Positions 60,430 to 64,000 of a DNA stretch of 64,000 nt are shown piece by piece. Origin of the DNA: Bacillota bacterium (GTDB taxonomy: Bacteria; Bacillota; Clostridia; Acetivibrionales; DSM-1351); NCBI GenBank assembly GCA_023460955.1, contig JAEWOH010000062.1:72010-136009 (forward strand). Reading direction: 5' to 3'. The position numbers and the translations under genes were made by a program. Below the pieces are notes generated by a model. It was given only the letters and a program-made list of their open reading frames with translations, was not told where the DNA came from and ran no database searches. Position 1 is the stretch's first letter, and each line of letters begins with the position of its first letter.

Positions 60430-61413
60430 TTATAGTTCTTTATCGATTAGGACTTTTAAGTTTCTAGAAAGGAGGTCAAAGTAATCATCAGCTAAGTTTA
60501 TTTTTTTCAGCTTTAGTATTAAGTCTTTGGGAAGCTCTTTTATAGATTTTCCTTCTAATAACATTGAAGTCTCCTCTTCATTGAATTCTATAATCCCAAC
60601 AATATTATCGATAAATTTTCTATTTTGAGGGCAATTTACTTGACACAAAATACATCCATGAATACAATTATGTGCTGATTTATCTAGCCAACTGGGAAAA
60701 TCCTTCACCATTGGCCAAATAAACTCATTCAGATATGTTAAACACCTCTCAGCTTTTATAAGATATCTTTCTTTTGTGATAGCAGCGGTTGGACAAATAT
60801 TTATGCATACCGAACAGGTTTTGCACAAATCCATTTGCTGTATTTCATGCCAGTTATCATCTGTACATAGAATATCAGAATAGAAGGTCGTAAGTTCTTG
60901 CAGACTACCCATTCCGTCTACATAAGTGATGTTATTTTTACCATATTTGGCCAATCCACTTCTCACAGCTAAAAGTTTCTGTGGTAGACTTGCTGCTTCT
61001 ACTAAGTGATACCCTTTCGAGTTTAGAATTTCATCAATATTATGCTTAATATCCGTTGTTTTGTCTATGTTTACATAAGTATGGTGCAACAATGATATAG
61101 TTTTATCTTTTAAATTAAATTTTACTTCTACTAATGGTTTTGGTGAAGCTACTACAATTATTGAATTGATTTTAAAGGGAGCATCAGGAAGAACGAAGCT
61201 ATAAAAGTCATTAGTTATCGTATTGATTAGGTCACTAAATAAGTCGCTACTTCTTAAATTTTCTATATCCTTCTGTAATTCTTTAAGATGATTAATAGAT
61301 ACTACTTGAATAGCATATCGGTTTTCCGTCATGTTTTGACTAAGCATTTCAATAATTGTATTGGAATTAAAAAAAAGGCTATCATTGTGTTTGCAGTCTT
61401 CAATATTATTCAT
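60430..61413 (-). CDS. QueG-like protein with two 4Fe-4S clusters
   Basis: This 327-residue protein has a central AASLPQKLLAVRSGLAKYGKN segment like epoxyqueuosine reductase, followed by two cluster motifs: TCSVCINICPTAAI (C-x2-C-x2... pattern continuing to CP) and CIHGCILCQVNCPQN. It may be a QueG relative lacking some B12-binding features, or a corrinoid-activating ferredoxin. AGGAGTCTG precedes the ATG. Confidence 0.8.
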   Translation of the reverse strand: MNNIEDCKHNDSLFFNSNTIIEMLSQNMTENRYAIQVVSINHLKELQKDIENLRSSDLFSDLINTITNDFYSFVLPDAPFKINSIIVVASPKPLVEVKFNLKDKTISLLHHTYVNIDKTTDIKHNIDEILNSKGYHLVEAASLPQKLLAVRSGLAKYGKNNITYVDGMGSLQELTTFYSDILCTDDNWHEIQQMDLCKTCSVCINICPTAAITKERYLIKAERCLTYLNEFIWPMVKDFPSWLDKSAHNCIHGCILCQVNCPQNRKFIDNIVGIIEFNEEETSMLLEGKSIKELPKDLILKLKKINLADDYFDLLSRNLKVLIDKEL

Positions 61414-61986
61414 TTACAGACTCCTTTGATTATTATTCTTTCTTGAAAAAAGATTGAATGAAACAAAAAGTTAAAGTTGCAAATCAACTCATAAACATTT
61501 TTGTTTGATTAAGTATAATTCATGTTACTCTTTCAAGTTTGAGAATAACAAGCAAAGGCTGAAATAATGTCTTATAACGCCTTTAGCTTGCTATTCAAAA
61601 ACCACCTTGTAAACAATGCTCTTTTCAATTATCATAAAACCACTTCCTTTCATATAATAATGCTTATATAATATCATAAAAAATATTGGAACATAAAGAT
61701 AAAAAACGTTTATAATGATTTTATACAGTATTTGAATAAATTATATGTTAAATAACTATAATCTTCTCTGCCAATATCCGATTTTTACTTAATCTTGGTA
61801 TTTTCACTATAATGTACCACATCAGCCTTATTCAACAGATATCCCTACCAGGACCAATACCTGTCTCTGACCATTATTCAAGAACCTTGCTCTCCCTACA
61901 GACCCACGATTCACACATTTGTTATAATGAAAGTATTTTCATTTTAATGCTTTAAAAACGTTGAAAAAAGTATTAGCCCTTTACCC
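61414..61986. other. Largely non-coding 570-bp region
   Basis: On the minus strand a 14-codon frame (61591-61635, MIIEKSIVYKVVFE) is preceded by AGGAAGTGG and followed by a hairpin CAAGC-x-AAAGGC/GCCTTTGCTTG (61549-61594). It can also start at 61653 for 20 codons. The remaining sequence shows no supported feature. Confidence 0.35.
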
Positions 61987-62363
61987 TTACTGTTTAATTT
62001 CTGTAGAGTATATTTTATTCATGATTAGCCATTTCTCATCAACTTTTAACATGTTATAATAATCGGTAAATTTAATTTTTTCTGATTCCCATTCAACTTT
62101 CACAGATGCAGCCGTTCCAGTAACATCAATAATCTTTATTGTTTTCATAAACCTCTGTTCGTTAAAGGGATGGTACTTATCTTCCTTAATTGAATTCAAA
62201 TACGCATACCAATCGGGTTGTGATATAGACATTAATCCATTAGGAGTCATCTCCATTAAGAAAGCAGATGGGTGAAACGCTTTGCTTATTAGTTCAGTAT
62301 CAATGTGGTCAAATCCATCAAAAAAATACTGCAGCGTTTCTTTAATTTTATAAATTCAATCAT
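61987..62363 (-). pseudogene. NTF2-like (lumazine-binding type) gene with a frameshift
   Basis: The continuous frame 61987-62256 gives 89 residues (ends KWLIMNKIYSTEIKQ). Upstream, the same frame continues in coding-like sequence (ETLQYFFDGFDHID, ISKAFHPSAFLMEM) but without a start. The ATG with AGGGGAAAAT at 62361-62363 is in another frame, displaced by one base at an AAAA run near 62346-62349. One added A would give a complete ~125-residue NTF2-like protein. It is either a real mutation or a sequencing error. Confidence 0.7.
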
Positions 62364-62629
62364 ATTTTCCCCTTTTCTTAGTTATTGTTCATCTAAACTT
62401 TCACATATATTATGTATAATTTTACATTAAAATGAAATTTTTTTAAATTATAGTCTGCCAAATTTTATAGAATTTCTATCTTACAAAAGTATCTTTCTGT
62501 GTTTTCCTTTCAACACACAAATAAAAAATAGAGGGATCGATTTTTTTGCTATTCACAAAAAGTATCGACGTTTCAGTAGCGGTGAATTTACTGATAAACC
62601 TACGTTATGTAGAACGTTTCAATAAAATG

Positions 62630-62664
62630 AAAAAAACGCTAGAACTTTTATCGTTCTAACGTTT
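62630..62664 (-). terminator. Terminator of tRNA-Leu
   Basis: AAACG-x-TAGAAC and GTTCTA-x-CGTTT pair around TTTTATC. On the minus strand GTTTTTTT follows the stem. Confidence 0.85.
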
Positions 62665-62670
62665 ATACTT

Positions 62671-62757
62671 TGGTGCCGAAGGCCGGACTCGAACCGGCAT
62701 GTAGTCACCTACGCTGGATTTTGAGTCCAGTGCGTCTGCCAATTTCACCACTTCGGC
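62671..62757 (-). tRNA. tRNA-Leu (anticodon CAA)
   Basis: The minus strand reads GCCGAAG...CTTCGGC with an encoded A-CCA end. D-arm, TGGA-CTCAAAA-TCCA anticodon arm and GGTTCGAGTCC T-arm are present, and a long variable arm (class II) fits leucine. The anticodon is CAA, reading UUG. A promoter and terminator surround it, so it is a single-gene unit. Confidence 0.97.
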
Positions 62758-62779
62758 GTATGTTTTTCACTGCTTAAAT

Positions 62780-62808
62780 ATAGTAACACAGATATAATAA
62801 CAAATCAA
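62780..62808 (-). promoter_or_regulatory. Promoter of tRNA-Leu
   Basis: On the minus strand TTGATT (62803-62808), a 17-bp spacer and TACTAT (62780-62785) place the start about 15 bases before the tRNA. Confidence 0.75.
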
Positions 62809-63075
62809 TAGAAAAATATAAAAACTATACTATTTTTAAGTTTAAAATTATTATTTTATTACGCCCTGTAGTATTTCCTATTGTTCACCGGTCAAATTGT
62901 ATGAAGACATTTTGTCTAATTTGCAATATTCCATGAAACACTTGCCCTTACTAGCTATTAATTACCATAATATAGGATTAACCACACTGCTATTACATTA
63001 TAATTACAAAATTTAGGTAAATAACTCAACTATTTGTAAATTTTTTCAGATATTGTCTACATAAAGCATATTTAT
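62809..63075. other. AT-rich intergenic region before the MATE gene
   Basis: I see no gene, riboswitch or clear repeat here. The divergent promoters for tRNA-Leu and the MATE gene lie at its two ends. Confidence 0.5.
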
Positions 63076-63104
63076 TTGACTTTACATAGTATAACTGATA
63101 AAAT
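63076..63104 (+). promoter_or_regulatory. Promoter of the MATE gene
   Basis: TTGACT (63076-63081), a 17-bp spacer and TAAAAT (63099-63104) lie about 50 bp before the ATG at 63155. Confidence 0.75.
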
Positions 63105-63154
63105 CAATTGTTTGCAAAATTAGTTTTTTATTATACAAAAATAGAGGGGTTTTT

Positions 63155-64000
63155 ATGGAGAAGGAAATTTTAAAATCTGAAAAAATGGGTACTACACCTA
63201 TTGGACGACTTCTAGCCAGTATGTCTCTTCCGGCAATGCTCTCAATGCTGGTTCAGTCCTTATACAACGTAGTTGATAGTTATTTTGTTTCTAAATTGGG
63301 AGAAGAAGCCTTTACTGCTGTCTCTATAGCATTCCCGATGCAGATGCTTACACTGGCTTTTGCTATAGGTATAGGTATTGGTGCAAATTCTCTTATTGCG
63401 AGAAGGTTGGGAGAAGGAAAAGTTGATGAAGCTACTGTTACTGCCCGAACAGGTTTGTTTTTGGCCATAGTTAATGCTTTAATATTTGTAGTAGTTGGTC
63501 TCTTGGTATCAGGACCTTTTATTTCACTTTTTTCAGATAACCCGAAGGTTTTATCCATGGGTACTACTTATCTTACAATTGTAACTGCAGCATCTGCCGG
63601 AATGTTTATTGAAATAATTCATTCAAAGACGCTACAGGCCACTGGCAACATGCTGATTCCAATGATATCACAGTTGATTGGTGCAATTACTAATATAATT
63701 CTTAACCCGATACTTATTTTCGGAATGTTCGGTTTTCCTGAAATGGGAATTGCCGGTTCGGCTACTGCAACAGTAATTGGTCAGCTGACAGCAATGTGTT
63801 ATGTTATGACAATGTTCAGACTAAAGAGCCACGACATTCATCTTACATTAAGGGGACTTAAGATTAAAAAGGAAAATGTCTTAAATATTTATAAAGTGGG
63901 CGCACCTTCAATAGTAATGAACGCTATTGGATCGGTTACAACCACAGGCCTGAACGCCATTTTGATGTCATTCTCTGAGACAGCAATTGCTGTATTGGGT
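63155..64000 (+). CDS. MATE-family efflux transporter, 3' end outside window
   Basis: The frame from the ATG at 63155 is open to the window end (282 codons of about 450). It begins with KMGTTPIGRLLASMSLPAML, then SLYNVVDSYFVSKLGEEAFT, GIGIGANSLIARRLGEG and the inter-repeat ATGNMLIPMISQLIGA, typical MATE motifs, with hydrophobic helices throughout. It exports cationic drugs or metabolites using Na+ or H+. GAGGGG precedes the ATG. Confidence 0.93.
   Translation, partial: MEKEILKSEKMGTTPIGRLLASMSLPAMLSMLVQSLYNVVDSYFVSKLGEEAFTAVSIAFPMQMLTLAFAIGIGIGANSLIARRLGEGKVDEATVTARTGLFLAIVNALIFVVVGLLVSGPFISLFSDNPKVLSMGTTYLTIVTAASAGMFIEIIHSKTLQATGNMLIPMISQLIGAITNIILNPILIFGMFGFPEMGIAGSATATVIGQLTAMCYVMTMFRLKSHDIHLTLRGLKIKKENVLNIYKVGAPSIVMNAIGSVTTTGLNAILMSFSETAIAVLG

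Overview
The window comes from an AT-rich, spore-forming, Gram-positive anaerobe of the class Clostridia. The evidence is a complete eight-gene spoIIIA operon, spoIIP, a Spo0E-like gene, strong AGGAGG-type ribosome binding sites with frequent TTG/GTG starts, and clostridial gene order (efp, spoIIIA, Asp23/AmaP/DUF2273, nusB, xseA, xseB, ispA). The gene set resembles Ruminiclostridium/Clostridium cellulolyticum-type genomes, but that is an inference from memory of gene order. Nearly all genes lie on the minus strand.

Layout. 1-4.6 kb: ispA (cut by the window edge), xseB, a 236-bp inverted-repeat element, xseA, nusB and the envelope-stress trio DUF2273/AmaP/Asp23. 4.8-10.5 kb: spoIIIAH to spoIIIAA, the channel between mother cell and forespore. 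10.6-14.6 kb: a WG-repeat protein, then a lipoprotein/GntR/ABC operon whose consensus promoter carries two matching operators. 14.6-20.8 kb: a zinc-ribbon protein, efp, Xaa-Pro peptidase, aroQ, a TIM-barrel protein, an M18 aminopeptidase and a divergent PHP phosphatase. 20.8-25.3 kb: a short peptide gene, a GNAT protein, an XRE/membrane-protein pair, a 20-bp-period repeat array beside an IS30-family transposase, and small membrane proteins. 25.4-28.8 kb: Rrf2 regulator, NifS, NifU and MnmA, a sulfur-mobilisation and tRNA-thiolation unit. 28.9-36.5 kb: YkuS, RarA, a secreted stalk-domain protein, an HtrA protease, ThpR and a GDSL hydrolase. 36.7-45.7 kb: a nucleotidyltransferase fused to a degenerate phosphomannomutase, a Spo0E-like peptide, MarR and its partner, VOC, LysE and a secreted transglutaminase. 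45.9-51.7 kb: lepA, a secreted DUF3298/stalk protein, spoIIP. 51.8-53.3 kb: corA behind an M-box Mg2+ riboswitch whose terminator, antiterminator and anti-antiterminator strands can all be read. 53.3-56.4 kb: an agr-type quorum-sensing locus. 56.5-64 kb: accessory genes (APH-like kinase, helical-toroid protein, VOC, AraC, QueG-like ferredoxin, a frameshifted NTF2-like gene), tRNA-Leu(CAA) and a MATE transporter cut by the edge.

The most interesting locus is the agr system. agrB and a 45-codon agrD overlap by ATGA and face an AgrC-like GHKL kinase. No LytTR-type AgrA is present. Divergent from the kinase, behind a perfect consensus promoter, is a regulator with a C2H2-like zinc motif, a LuxR-like helix-turn-helix and a DUF2087 domain. 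Whether it is the output of this peptide system is the main open question. Other points of note are the 20-bp repeat array near the IS30 transposase, the MITE-like element between xseB and xseA, and several tiny genes with their own signals.
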